Source of the DNA: Heliocidaris erythrogramma
Taxonomy: Eukaryota; Echinodermata; Echinoidea; Camarodonta; Echinometridae
Assembly: GCA_025617745.1 (NCBI GenBank)
Contig: CM046862.1
Coordinates: forward strand, 54,427,597 to 54,491,596
DNA length: 64,000 nt
Reading direction: 5' to 3'
Shown: piece by piece, positions 1 through 11,600 of the stretch
How the letters are laid out: each line of letters starts with the position of its first letter
Position numbering within the stretch: position 1 is the first letter of the stretch
Program-made: the position numbers and the translations under genes
The notes under the pieces: generated by a model
The model's input: only the letters and a program-made list of their open reading frames with translations
Databases searched by the model: none
Told to the model about the DNA's origin: nothing

Positions 1-1787
1 AGTTTTAACTTTTTTGTGTATCTAATGATAAGGCAGGATATTTTCAATTATTCTAGAATATGTATGCCTACTTATAAAAGAAGTCAATCAAACGAAAATG
101 TTATATTTGTGAGATGAAAAGTGTTTTTTCAATGCTAGTCAAAACTCGTTCTTTATTGCATAGGGATGTTGCACTTGTTCATCAAATATTAAGGTTAATT
201 ATGGGGTATTCTATCATTATATCAATATATTTCGGATTTTGTCATTTGAGTGGGAATTCATGCAGTATAAACACTTTGGATTACAGTGATTTGTGTTATT
301 TCAACGCATGTATAATTTATTGCATCATGAGTTGCCGTTGGGGGCGGTGTGATGTAAACATTGAGAAAAGATGGCGGCGCCAATGGAAGTGTACCATTCT
401 TGTTTCACTGAGGTGTTACAGAGTTGTAGTAACTTATATTGTCCTGTTTTATTGTAGATGTATTAGGTAGAGACTTGTAGAGAACTTCAGCATCTGAGCT
501 AGGGTTACTCATGTCATGAGTTGTTTGATGGTGGAACAATAACAATAGAGATGTTCTGGGGTAGTGGCTACCGAACCGATGCGATGGGTGACAAAGGCAG
601 TTAGTTGCTGGTTTGACGGAAACCTCGGGTAGGCAATGAATTGTTATACTAATAGGAATTTTCATTAATTCCATTTATTCTGTCAGTTTATCCTTGGTCA
701 AATATAATTCAAAATACATATACTGTAGCATACTGGTAAAAGAATAAAGTGCATATAAATGTTTGGTATTGTTTGTTTCCGGCCGAAGGTCAGTTTGATC
801 TTTGATACTGTACTGTACTTATACAGAGATTGTTGTTTATTAATAAGTAAATAATGTATTTCAACAAGTTCTCATGTACTTACAATGTTCCTTCTATACT
901 GGTTCTTTCTATGATCTGAACGATTTAACTTGACAGAATGGCATTGATTTAGAAGTGTAGTCCAGCACTTAAAGATATAAGAGAGCGAAGTTTATACATG
1001 TATTGTCAGTCGTAAACTTGGTGTATCTCAATTATATTGTGAGTCATATCTAGATGCATATTCATGTAAAAGAAAACAATAAGTTGTTACTACGTGTACA
1101 GAAGGAAAGCAATTACATGTATTTTCAATGTGATTGTCATGTTTTGCTTTATGACTCAAAGATGTTTATTATTCTGCCTGATTTGCAGGGTTTGTTTCAA
1201 CGCTATTGATCACAACCAAATAAACTTGGGCAAACCACCCACCTACAGACAACATTCTGTGACTACTTCTTTTCTGCGTAATGCGACAATAATAATAATA
1301 ATGTAGAGCTGTAGTGTGAACAGACCTGGTAATTTACATTTATAAATTGGTGCACATCACTATGCTTGATCATGATCTCTCAACTCTTTTCATTCCTCTG
1401 TTAGTCATCAAAATTCCCTCCTTTTCTTCCAGCAGCTTCTTTACATTCCTTTTAACATTCACTCCACCATCCATGTCTTTTGTTCCCTCATGCAGAGCTT
1501 ATTTATGGTTGTATGTATATTCATTAGTTTGCTTTATTCTGCTAGTTGAGTATTCATTATTTCCTTTTATTATACAAATTAATATGTAAATATCTACATG
1601 CAAAATAAACCCCTGAGGTTTAGAGTTGGAAAACCAAGGGCAGTTCTCCTCAGGCAATCATCGAGTGAGGTTGTAGTTACTTTGTGTCTCTGTAAGTTAG
1701 AACCACGCCCTTGCCACCCGCTCAGGCCATCCTACAATAATAATAATAATAACAACAATGATAATGAATAAGCTGGTTAACACTTAC
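1..1787. other. Intron 2 / flank of Death-domain gene A, no gene recognised
   Basis: This AT-rich stretch lies downstream (minus strand) of exon 2 of Death-domain gene A and is most simply its intron 2 running off the left edge. Short open frames occur on both strands, but none shows a recognisable domain or convincing splice borders. A short ATA trinucleotide run lies near 1736-1755. I looked for a counterpart of gene B exon 3 here and did not find one. Confidence 0.5.
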
Positions 1788-1851
1788 GATGCTGCGTTAG
1801 GTGATGTTACATCTGGCTCCAAGAATCTTTTCTGTTCATCTGACACAATAC
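1788..1851 (-). CDS. Gene A exon 2 (linker)
   Basis: This 64-nt exon lies between CTTTTAG and GTAAGTG and enters in phase 1 and leaves in phase 2. It is homologous to gene B exon 2 (67 nt) in both coding sequence and splice sites, which is the main evidence that it is a real exon. Confidence 0.75.
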
Positions 1852-2615
1852 CTAAAAGTTTGAAAGAAGAATTACATGTTTAGATCATTTCACAATTTGT
1901 TTTTGTTTTCTGTGTTACATAATATGGTTTGAAACATAGAAACTTTTAAATGGTGCAGTTTTATCTTGTTTTTTGTGTTATGTGTTTTGTTTTTGTTTTG
2001 TTTTGTTTTGTTTTTTGTTTTTGTTTTTTGTTTGTTTTGTTTTTTAGGGGGGCAAAAGTGTGCCAAAACATATGCTGCAAACTGCACTTTACGCTTTAAA
2101 AACGGAATCGTATAGACCTATTCTACTTTACTGAATAAATTGAAGATATCACTGATTAATGCTCTGCAATATACAGCGTCTCGGGACGGTACCATAGGGT
2201 CTGTCTCATGAATCTTGACTGTATCGTCAGACACACACATACACAATGGAGATTATTCTCATGTGTACTGGCATCGAGTGCAACGCTCAAAGAAAAGGAA
2301 ATATTCTGGTGTATTTGACCAAATTCTTAAATCATTATCACCATATTATATGAACCTACCTTGTTCAACAAGTTCAGCGACTACTCCCATTCCTGACAAC
2401 CGTAAAGCTTCCACAAGCTTTTCCTTGGTAGAACCATCCTTACCACACCACATCTTTAGCATATTTTTAGTTCCCTTGTTTTTCGTTAAATCCTCGCCAT
2501 TCTCCTCCTCAAATTCCTCCACTTGGGTCTGAGTGAACTTCAGTAATAGACCCAGTACAGATATATCAGATATCTGCTTAGCAATCAGAGCAACCTCAAG
2601 TGGAGAGAGGGACAT
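1788..2615 (-). CDS. Death-domain gene A, exons 1-2 (5' part only)
   Basis: This is the 5' part of a Death-domain adaptor-like gene on the minus strand. Exon 1 (2615-2360, 256 nt) starts at an ATG and encodes an 85-residue Death domain, with the typical signatures EEENGEDLT, ML.MW, GSTKEKLVEALR and a C-terminal helix. It ends at a GTAGGT donor in phase 1. Exon 2 (1851-1788, 64 nt) follows a CTTTTAG acceptor, encodes a short acidic linker and ends at GTAAGTG in phase 2. The remaining exons should lie left of the window. Exon sizes, phases and upstream DNA match gene B, so the two are tandem paralogues. Death domains are protein-protein interaction modules of apoptosis and innate immune signalling; the partner here is unknown. 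No ortholog name can be given. Confidence 0.8.
1955..2046. repeat. T/G-rich simple repeat
   Basis: Irregular TTTTG runs in intron 1 of gene A. The open frame on the opposite strand here is lysine/asparagine/threonine-rich low complexity and is not a gene. Confidence 0.8.
2360..2615 (-). CDS. Gene A exon 1 (Death domain 1)
   Basis: The ATG at 2615-2613 opens an 85-codon Death-domain frame ending at the donor GAACAAG|GTAGGT in phase 1. Its length (256 nt) is identical to the three first exons of gene B. The protein is clearly diverged from those three, which are nearly identical to each other, so this copy is the older split. Confidence 0.85.
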
Positions 2616-2738
2616 TTTTGCTATTTGTAACCACTGAAATAACGATATGCCTAACGCACTTTATAACTGCACTGCCGTTAATTTTATTATACACATGTAT
2701 ATTACGAGTGTACTATAGTATTACCATTGATCTAATCT

Positions 2739-2748
2739 GGGAATCCCC
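2739..2748 (-). promoter_or_regulatory. kappaB-type site upstream of gene A
   Basis: Read on the gene strand this is GGGGATTCCC, which fits the GGGRNNYYCC consensus for NF-kappaB/Rel dimers. It lies about 124 bp upstream of the gene A ATG and is flanked by sequence conserved with the three gene B promoters. Function is inferred. Confidence 0.6.
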
Positions 2749-2952
2749 GACTCTGTCACTACAAAGGTCATTCAGAGTGATATTCCTTTGTGAACGTTTC
2801 ATCTCTGCAAAACAATTGGCATTTCGGCATTATAATAACACGGTAACACTAAAGAGAGCAGACATGAAAAGCTATGTGGGACAAAACGGGGGAATGTCTC
2901 AGGCATATCGTGTTGATATGATTTCAACTCACACATGATATATACATGATGT

Positions 2953-3150
2953 ACAGGCCCGTAGCCAGGGTTTTTAAACGGATGGGTCGATTTTGGCAAA
3001 AGTGTACCTTTTTGTCATAATCAATACAACTGACAGCATGTGGGTAATTCTGGTAACAAAGATTAAAGGTGTGTGTGTTTTTTTTTTCATGAAAAGGCGG
3101 ACCTCAGCCCAAGAAGGGGGGGGGGGGGAGCCCCCTGGCTACGGGTACAT
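2953..3150. mobile_element. Short inverted-repeat element (CCCGTAGCCAGG termini)
   Basis: The ends CCCGTAGCCAGGG and CCCCTGGCTACGGG are inverted repeats about 170 bp apart. They enclose AT-rich DNA and a 13-base poly-G run (3116-3128). There is no coding capacity, which fits a MITE-like non-autonomous element. Confidence 0.6.
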
Positions 3151-3589
3151 TGTACAGTGCTGAACATGCATATACATGTAGGCAGGTCTATTGCAGACGT
3201 TAGTACAACCGACTGGTTTTCAGTGACAATTAGACTCTAATTTTGGGGCTTGAGCATAATAGAATTAATATTGCAGACTTCAAAAACATTTATTTCTTTT
3301 TCGGACAAGATCATGTGCACAAACATGTACAATCAATGTAACTGCCAAACAAGACTTTTTGCCTGTACATCTTCACCATGTCTAAACGAGGTGAACAAGG
3401 ATGGTTACGCAAGACGTCGAGAGGACGTCTTATTTTGACGTCATCTGTACACTGTAAAAACTGAAGTGCTGTATATAGCACTTTTTGAGGGCATGCATAG
3501 GGACTGCACTCAGGGTGCTATTGAATGCACACAGCGTGCTACTTCAGCACTTTCATGGGAGCTGGACCGGCTCCTTAGACTGCTAAACA

Positions 3590-3668
3590 TTCATAAAAAA
3601 ATGATTTGGGCGAGCTTCGAACCAGGGTCCGCTGATCGAGAATTGCTGGCATTACCGCTAGACTAACT
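3590..3668 (-). ncRNA. tRNA-like Pol III unit (left, truncated element copy)
   Basis: Read on the minus strand it has an A-box-like TAGTCTAGCGG, a B box GGTTCGAAGC about 41 nt downstream, and then a run of seven Ts usable as a Pol III terminator. It does not fold into a clean cloverleaf, so it is tRNA-derived rather than a tRNA gene. Confidence 0.5.
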
Positions 3669-3748
3669 ACATAGTGAATTTACGACACCACATAGTTCAT
3701 GTTATCTACTTGACTCCCATGACTAAACCGGATTGCAAGAAGCATTCG

Positions 3749-3830
3749 TTAGTCTATCGGTAACGTCAGCGCCTCTCAATCAGCGGAACCTGGTTCGAGG
3801 CTCGCCACGGTCACATTTTTTTTGCTGGTA
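3749..3830 (+). ncRNA. tRNA-like Pol III unit (right, truncated element copy)
   Basis: Plus-strand A-box-like TAGTCTATCGG, B box GGTTCGAGGC and a following run of eight Ts. It is divergent from the unit at 3590-3668, with the two 5' ends facing each other across about 80 bp. The D arm resembles tRNA-Asp/Glu, but the T stem is poorly paired. Confidence 0.5.
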
Positions 3831-4070
3831 AATTAGCACACTACAAGTGCTATAAACAGCATTTCAGGTGCAGTCACTATACATGCCCCTAAAAGTAGTA
3901 CTTTACTTTTTACAGTGTACAAGACGTACAGATGACGTCAAAATAAGACGTCCTCATGACGTCTTGCGTTGGTGCAAGTTGTCGTCTTATTGACGTAATT
4001 ACAGGACGTAAAAAAGACGTAAACGACGACGTAAATATCACGTCATTTCTTCCTCTTTCTGCTATCAGGG

Positions 4071-4620
4071 TATATGCTCCAAACTCTGTCAGAAGGAAGT
4101 TGTATGACTATAAACGACCAAGATTGGGGTAAAATCTTCCGCTTATTAAGGACCATGGACAATACTTAAGATTGTAATACATGTATATATATTTGATACG
4201 CATGGAATAAGCAAACTGTGAGTTATTTAGTTTTGAGTGTAAGAAAATGGTTTTCTCTACATCCAGAGCGTTTGGGGCAGCAGAGTTTGGTCAAGGGGCA
4301 CTTCGGTGTTTTATACAAGGGAGCTAGTGTAACACTCCCTTTCCGATGGAAATTTTTACGAAGTGTTTATATTTTTTAATGTACAGCCATACCTCTTCCT
4401 TCTGACATAATTTGGTCCATAAATTTACCCCGCTTTTTAGGGGTCGTCTGACAAGCCAATTATCCCGACGGAAAATTTGTACATATGTTAGGTGGGTTTA
4501 GATCGACCCGTCTTGGGGGCATTTTTTTGTGAATGACATGGATAGTCCAAGTAACTTTAAGGGGTCAAATCTGATAGGGAAAATGGTTTGACTATTTCGG
4601 GACAGGATTCTGGCCTATAC
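4071..4620. other. Non-coding, nothing recognised
   Basis: No domain-bearing frame, RNA gene or clear repeat was seen between the two inverted-repeat element copies here. Confidence 0.5.
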
Positions 4621-4649
4621 ATGTATCTACATTTCACATTCACCCAGCT

Positions 4650-4935
4650 CTCTCTCTCTCTCTCTCTCTCTCACTCATAAGAACTCCTATTCCTAGAAAA
4701 CCGCTATTCATTTAACACTCCCTATGCATAGCGGTCCTTATGAGTAGTTATGAATAGTGGTCCTTATGAATGGATATCCTTAATATGAATAGCGAGGAAA
4801 TTTGTCTATGGTTTGCTCGCTATTCAGAAGGACCGCTATTCGATCAAAACCGCTATTCATTTGGTCACGCGTTATGGATAGCGGTCCTTAATGAATAAGT
4901 GGTCCTTATGAATAGAGGTCCCTATGAATAGCAAA
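4650..4935. repeat. TC run and cluster of ATGAATAGCGG motifs in both orientations
   Basis: A TC dinucleotide run is followed by about ten copies, exact or one-off, of CCGCTATTCAT or its reverse complement within about 270 bp. Such a tract can form alternative hairpins. It has no coding potential. Confidence 0.7.
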
Positions 4936-5003
4936 GTTACCCCATCTCCTTCTCCTGAATAATTATACCTCCTTTATGAGGGGACACATGTTTCGACTGG
5001 AGT

Positions 5004-5038
5004 GGGGGGGGGGGGGGGGAGGGGGGGGGGGGGGGGGG
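5004..5038. repeat. Poly-G tract (16 + 18)
   Basis: Two G runs separated by one A. It is one of at least 14 poly-G/C runs of 12 or more bases in the window. It creates a glycine-run open frame that should not be annotated. Confidence 0.95.
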
Positions 5039-5769
5039 ACACGTGCTTGGTGTAGGCTACAGACGATTTTTGTTCGGCCGGAGGAGGCAAAGGGCCTACG
5101 TGCAACACGGCCGGACGTACAGAGTCTGCGGCTGCTGTCTCTCCCCTCTAAAATCTCCTCTCTCTACCTGGTAGCTTAGAATTTGCCTTTATATCTGGTA
5201 CCTCTTACAAAGAAAAAAATTAATAAGATCCATAAATCATTGGGAACATATTAGATTCATTTCCAGTTTTAAACATAATTACGATATCAGAAAACGGGAA
5301 AGAAATAATTATTTTGTACAGTGATTTATTTTGAAAAAGTATACAATTCTATATTCCAAATACCCTGATAGCAGAAAGTGTTAAAAAATGACGTGATATT
5401 TACGTCGTGGTTTTCGTCTTTTTTTCACGTCCTGTAATTACGTAAATAAGACGACAACTTGCACCAACGCAAGACGTCAAGAGAACGTCTTATTTTGACG
5501 TCATCTCTACGTCTTCATTCCTCTTCCCTGATAGCAGAGAGTGTTAAAAATGACGTGATATTTACGTCGCGGTTTTCGTCTTTTTTACGTCCTGTAATTA
5601 CGTCAATAAGACGACAACTTACACCAACGCAAGACGTCAAGAGGACGTCTTATTTTGACGTCATCTCTACGTCTTGTACACCGTAAAAACTAAAGTGCTA
5701 CTTTTAGGGCATGTATAGTGACTGCACCTGAAATGCTGTTTATAGCACTTGTAGTGTGCTAATTTACCA

Positions 5770-5853
5770 GCAAAAAAAAAAAATGTGACCGTGGCGAGCC
5801 TCGAACCAGGTTCCGCTGATTGGGAGGCGCTGACGTTACCGATGGACTAACAA
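5770..5853 (-). ncRNA. tRNA-like Pol III unit, minus strand
   Basis: On the minus strand: an A-box-like TAGTCCATCGG, B box GGTTCGAGGC, then a run of twelve Ts as a possible terminator. It resembles a tRNA-Asp/Glu D arm but lacks a well-paired T stem. It faces the unit at 5963-6038. Confidence 0.5.
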
Positions 5854-5962
5854 ATGCTTCTTGCAATCCAGTTTTGTCATGGGAGTCAAATAGATAACAT
5901 GAACTATGTGGTGTCGTAAATTCACTATGTAACAATATGATCTGCTCTAAATCGTACAATGT

Positions 5963-6038
5963 GAGTTAGTCTAGCGGTAATGCCAGCAATTCTCGATCAG
6001 CGGACCCTGGTTCGAAGCTCGCCCAAATCATTTTTTTT
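5963..6038 (+). ncRNA. tRNA-like Pol III unit, plus strand
   Basis: A-box-like TAGTCTAGCGG, B box GGTTCGAAGC and a following run of eight Ts. It is divergent from the minus-strand unit, with about 110 bp between the two 5' ends. Whether either unit is transcribed is unknown. Confidence 0.5.
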
Positions 6039-6322
6039 GTGAATGTTTAGCAGTTTAAGGAGCCTGTCCAGCTCCCGTGAAAGTGCTGAAATAGCACGCT
6101 GTGTGCATTCAATAGCACTCTGAGTGCAGTCCCTATGCATGCCCTCAAAAAGTGCTCAGCACTTCAGTTTTTGCAGTGTGCAGATGACGTCAAAATAAGA
6201 CGTCCTCTTGACGTCTTGCGTTGGTGCAAGTTGTCGTCTTATTGACGTAATTACAGGACGTAAAAAAGACGAAAACCACGACGTAAATATCACGTAATTT
6301 TTACCACTTTCTGCTATCAGGG

Positions 6323-7282
6323 TATGCGAACATGTGACACACCTGTGCATGAATTAGAATCACACACAAACAAATAATTATTGTGAAAAGTTGCCATAAT
6401 AATTTGAGCATCGAACTCCAAAAGCTAATCACAAGGGCGGCAGTAGAGGAAGTGTTTAAAAGCATGTAATACCGCGTCTTTCCACCACTTTGCTTGTTTC
6501 TTTTTCTACAGCCTTGCCGACAATCAAGAATTGGAATGTCTGACTACTTATTTTGTCCTTCCAAGGAAGCTTTAAAATTTCACGACATTTTTTTTCGAAT
6601 TCTCACTCTCCCTCCTGTTTTTTTTTAAACAATTGTCGACTGGCTTGCGCAGAATTTCTCCCCATGCCTCATCCCCATTTAAACTTGTATGGGGTTTTTT
6701 TTCCAGACCAAATGTGAAAAAAAATAGATCTCACATTTCATGTTAATTCATATCCAGAACTCCCTAATACTTGATGACGTATACGAAAATAAATGACTAA
6801 ATATCTTGGACCTGACCTTCGAATGAATCTCGTGTGACATGGCAATCTTACAAGAACTCACAATCTCGCCTTCCTCTTCTTCTTTTCTTAGTTTACATAA
6901 GATCATTCGGTATGCTATCTAGTCGAGTAAATAAAAACATTATCATTACGTCACACACACGATTATTTATACATGTATATTCAACAATTGGAGCATCGAA
7001 AAGTTGAATATAATCATATATTTCTAATGGAATTAAAAGACCAAGTCAAAGATCAAGGCGAAATCTCCAACTACCAATCATGGGTTTGAATGCCTTCACA
7101 GTTACCTGTTGATGTTAATATTATATAATAAGAAGATATTTGCGGTTTTATGTAGACATGGAAATAAATCTACGTCAAGGTTTACATGACAATAAATGCA
7201 ACTCTGAAAGAGTTATTAACCAAACGAGGATTAACTACGTTAGATAGAAAATCATTACACTTTATAATGTCATGTAATCATA
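6323..7282. other. Non-coding, nothing recognised
   Basis: AT-rich DNA downstream of gene B with no supported gene, RNA or clear repeat. Confidence 0.5.
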
Positions 7283-8392
7283 GGCCCGTATTTTCGAAAG
7301 GCGTCTAACTTAAGCCTCTGCCTGTTGTGTGTAGGTAGAGGTGTTTAGGCCACCGAATTATGGAGTGCCGATTGTTGCCCTCTTTTAATCCTACAAAATC
7401 ACCATAGTTCTGGAAATAAATACAAATACAAAAACCGACACGATAGAATTGATTTCTGATGCTCATTTCATGTCAGAAAATAATTTTATTTCTTTATTTT
7501 GATACATAAGTATAGTAATTTATACGGCACTTGGGGTTGACGAATGGCCTTCCATAAATCAGTGGCCTAAGTGAAGCCAGGCTTAAAGGGAGCGACAAGT
7601 CGCAATCTATGGACGGTTTGACAGTTGGCTGCTCCTTTCTCTGGATCAAAGTTCAAAGCGACTTCAATTTATCGCGCGCAACTAATAAAAGTTCGCACAT
7701 TGACCCAAATTTGTGTAAACAAGATCGCGCGTTCTTTATTCCAGTATTTGAATCTCATTGGTCCGTTACGTATGTAGGGATTTGAGTTAACGATCACGCG
7801 AGGAATTCGGCAATAACATTGCTTCGGTAGCGCACGATTGGACCTGATTGTATCCGAATTTCCCCGAGTCAGGCCAACTGGTCAGGCCCATGGATTACGA
7901 CTTGCCACTCCCTTTAAAGGGAAGGAAAACCCTGGCGAGTTAGTTAGCTGTTTAGTTGAAGGGCACATTGTTGATTATGTCGAATTTCGACACATTTGGG
8001 CCCCCGCCCCCTAACGCCGTCAACACTTAGGAAAGGAATGGAAACTCAAATTTCCTCCTTTTCCCGACCGATTGGAGCATCCGAACGCCTGGCAGTACAC
8101 CATTTTGAAACGCGTAATAATGGCGGCATCCGGGTACTTCTGGTCCGAGAGGTCCGACAAAACGTCACAGGGCGGGGCTTATCTGTTCAAAATGGCAACG
8201 CACACGATCGATATAGGACCTTCTAGCAGACGACAAAATGATATTTCTAACTACTTGTTGACGGCGTTAGGGGGGCCCTAATGTATTGAAATTCGACAAC
8301 GATCAACAATGTGCCCTTCAACTAAACAGCTAACTAAATCGCCAGGGTTTACCTTCCCTTTAACTTACGCCACATTCGAGAATACCGGCCCT
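7283..8392. mobile_element. Nested foldback elements (outer GGCCCGTATT-type, two inner TTAA-type)
   Basis: The outer ends read GGCCCGTATTTTCGAA and, inverted, TTCGAGAATACCGGCC. Inside are two adjoining foldback elements that share one TTAA. The first (7583-7917) has arms beginning TTAAAGGGAG.GACAAGTCG. The second (7914-8363) has arms of about 120 bp beginning TTAAAGGGAAGG. Open frames within the second element are by-products of its arms. The array ends about 20 bp from the stop codon of Death-domain gene B. Confidence 0.75.
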
Positions 8393-8411
8393 ATTCTTTG
8401 CAGCATTGTCT

Positions 8412-8670
8412 TCATTCTATATACTGCATCAAGGCTCCTCCTACTTCGGCACTGTAAAGTATCTCCTTCAGTTTAGCCGCGCTACCGCCAGTCCTGTTTT
8501 TCCAGATAGCCAGGCATTCTCTCATCGCTTTCATGTAGTCATTCCTGTGTTTCGTGAGAATGGCATTTGACTGGTTATATTCGATACCGAGCTTTTCGGA
8601 AAGATCGCTGTATTTCCCAGATGGGACGTGGGTTGCTAGAGTGTTCAATTTCCTATCTGGTACGGCGTCA
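8412..8670 (-). CDS. Gene B exon 5 (Death domain 3, stop)
   Basis: The acceptor ACAAGCAG precedes the exon, which enters in phase 2 and runs 259 nt to a TGA. It encodes a Death-domain-like helical bundle (KYSDLSEKLGI, ECLAIWKN, AKLKEIL) ending close to the stop. Only this joining with exon 4 restores a Ser codon across the junction. Confidence 0.75.
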
Positions 8671-11600
8671 CTGCTTGTATGACAGGGATAAAGCAAAGTA
8701 AAGCAGGATTTATTTGAAATGTATCTCAACTCATCTTGAATACTGAGGGTTAGGTACTTTAGACCACCCCCCCCCCCCCCCCCCCCCCCCCGTTTAGAAC
8801 TGATAACCGTCTTTTTTCCACTTGTCAGAGAATTTGAGAAAAAATGGACCAAAAAATCTATTAAGTTTTTTTTGTTTGTTGTTTTTTTTTGCTTGTCAGA
8901 AGATTTTCTGAGATTTTTGTGTACCCCCTCCCCTTTACAAAATCCTGGATCCCCCTCTAGAGGGAAATATAAAGTAATTATAACGTCAACCCTGATATCA
9001 AGCTGGTTTTACGACAGCAGAACCATATTACCAGTACCCAAAAATTGTCGTTAACCATTTTGATCTTTAAAGTTAGGTCGCTGAAATACTATCAAAGAAA
9101 AGGCCTATCTAACAATGACATCGAAGGAATCTTATTCTTTTTTTTTTTTTTTTTGCTGTCTATTCTATCATTGAAATATTAATACAAAATTTGCTATAGG
9201 GAAGTCTATCCAAATATTACTTGGTTTTTTAGACGCAGAAAATCAGACCTACAGATCAAAAGAAGTTTGACGAAAATCAAACTACTACTACTACTAATAA
9301 TAATAATAATAACTAATAAGAAGTTTATGAATTTAGTGGCATGAACAGCTATGGAAACAATGAAAATCTATAGATCAATTGGCAACTCAGTCATGGATTT
9401 GTGATGTCGTTTGGGGTGTTGCAAGAAAGTTGCAAATTGTAAAGCAAATTAGAACAACCATTCTCAATGGTTCAGGGTTTGCCCATTCAAGAAGATGCGC
9501 TTGCAACAATGATTTTGATTGGTCAGTACCGATCAGTTGCAACCTGCAATCAATCGCAACTTTCTTGCAACACCCCAGTTGTCACATAACTCACCAAGTA
9601 ATTCGTTTATATTCATAATACAATTCTCAATTTTTGCCCAAGAATATCTATAGTTTTATGTTTTTGGATGTATAAACCTCTTTTCAAAATATTATATTCC
9701 CATACAACTCATCTTATATGTATATTGTATAATAAATTCATATTTTCATGCTTTTACAGAAAATGATTTACTCTGTATATAGGTGTATACATGCAAAAAC
9801 ATATACTGTACTTCTAAAAAATAAGTTGGTTCAAGCCGTTAGGAAATCATATTCTTGGACAAATATTTTGAATTTGTATTATGAATATAAACAATAGTTA
9901 GGGAGTTGTATACCAATGACATCACAAACTCAAGACTGAGTTGCCAATTTGGCTAGTGATTTCCATTGTTTCCCCAGTTTTTCATGATGCTACTAAGAAA
10001 TCATAAGTTTCTTATAGTTGTCCGATTTTCCTCAAACTTTTTTTGATCTGCAAGTCGGATTTTTCTGCTCCTATTAATTAACCCATTGCTTACGGGAACA
10101 GGGTGATCTCTGTATTAACCCTATGTGAATATTGGAATTCAGTAGCCAACGGGTTAAGACTAATTATAATCTCATAATTGATAGGATTGAAGTAAATTGA
10201 ATATATCATAAAGAAAGTAAATGTGAGAAAATTACAATGCCCCGACCGGGATTCGAACCCGGGAACCCAGGATTACATGACCAGTGCTCTACCAACTGAG
10301 CTATCCGGGCTCCTGTCGAAGCAAAGTAACAATCTCACATATAGCCCCTCTCTTAAGACTAAGTAATTTTTGCACTGGACTTCCCCTTTAAGAAAGAATC
10401 TAACCTTGCTTCAGCAGCAGAAACTTCCCCGTCTGCCAATAATGCACATGGAATGCCACCGGATGCGGATGCCATGGATCCCGATGTTGTTTGACCTGCT
10501 CGTGAATTGTAACAAAGACATCGAAGTTGGAGATCGTTAAAAAAATGAGTCTTTGTATTCATGTTTCGCTTATATGTAGACCTATTGTTGCATTGCATAT
10601 AAAATTACAATGAACTTAAAATATTTTTCAAATATGTACATTTTATTATACCATTAATTCACTCTCCATTTTTTTAAATTTACCATGTTGTCAAATTGTC
10701 ATGTATTTTCATGAACATGTAGGATGATTTGGTAAACTGCAGGATGCCTTTTGGAAAGCAGTTTTTCATACCTGAACAGGTCAACCCTGCAGCATATAAT
10801 AAAGAAAACAAAATAAGTGAATAAATAAATATAACTTATGCATATCATCAAATCTTGTTACCTTAACACTTTAAAAAATATATAATGGCTATCATGTCAT
10901 TTTGGTTGGTTTGATTTTGTTTTAATCAAACAGTTGTACTCAGTGAATTTTATAAAATCCATACATTACAGCTTAATCATTCCACATATTATCGGGATTA
11001 GCTCTTTTGCTTTCATACTTTTCGTTTTGCTGTATTAGTTTTCCAACACGTGTAAAAGGTTAGGAAAACGAATGCCACTGGTTTTTCACATATGTGTTTT
11101 TTCCATCATGTATATGTATGCTTATAGCTAATAACATAGTAGTTGTACATGCATGGAATTCGAAAGAAACAGTGAGAGTATTTTATGCTCATGGCCAATT
11201 CTTTACTGATTGAGACCATGTAGTCTGCAGCAGTTTAATACCTTCTCCAAATATCTCATCGGCTAGGTGGATATTATCAGACGATTCTAGTGCTGTTTTC
11301 AGTGCCGAACGCTCTGTAGATTTGGTTTGTTTCTTTCGCCAATCTCGCAACATCTCCAGAGTCCCAGAGTAAGATATATTCTGATACCGGGAGTTTGTTG
11401 CAATGTAGCGTTCTCTGTCCGCTACTTCAAGTCCCAGTGCTCTGCCTAAGTCGTCGATTTCATTATTCTTGACGACATTCCTGGCGACTGTCTTGAGGAT
11501 GTCATCAAAACTGCTCTTCTCCACACCAGCCTGAGGGACTGTCCTAAAGTGTGTCGAAAATATAATTACATGTACTTGATTGAATTGATTTTAGTAGCTT

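Larger units (their letters stand above)
3405..4070. mobile_element. Inverted-repeat element with two tRNA-like units, truncated copy
   Basis: This is a second copy, in opposite orientation, of the element at 5363-6322. The right terminus CTGCTATCAGGG with flanking TA is intact; the left end stops at about 3405 without the matching terminus. It has the same two tRNA-like units (minus strand about 3590-3668, plus strand about 3749-3830), each followed by a T run, and several TGACGTCA motifs in the arms. Confidence 0.75.
5363..6322. mobile_element. TA-flanked TIR element with two divergent tRNA-like units
   Basis: This 960-bp element has perfect termini CCCTGATAGCAG...CTGCTATCAGGG, with TA on both sides, consistent with a TA target duplication. 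The subterminal arms are long inverted repeats rich in TGACGTCA palindromes. The left arm carries an extra partial copy of the terminus at about 5527, a local 164-bp duplication. The core holds two tRNA-like Pol III units pointing outwards. There is no transposase frame, so it is non-autonomous. A truncated copy lies at 3405-4070. TA duplication is typical of, but not exclusive to, Tc1/mariner-like elements. Confidence 0.8.

Noticed and set aside
7996-8281. Two overlapping frames of about 70 codons
   Set aside because: They lie inside a TTAA-type foldback element and show no domain.
11189-11241. Donor CAATCA|GTAAAG as the end of gene B exon 3
   Set aside because: It leaves phase 0, while exon 4 needs phase 1; the GAAG|GTATTA site 50 bases earlier fits.
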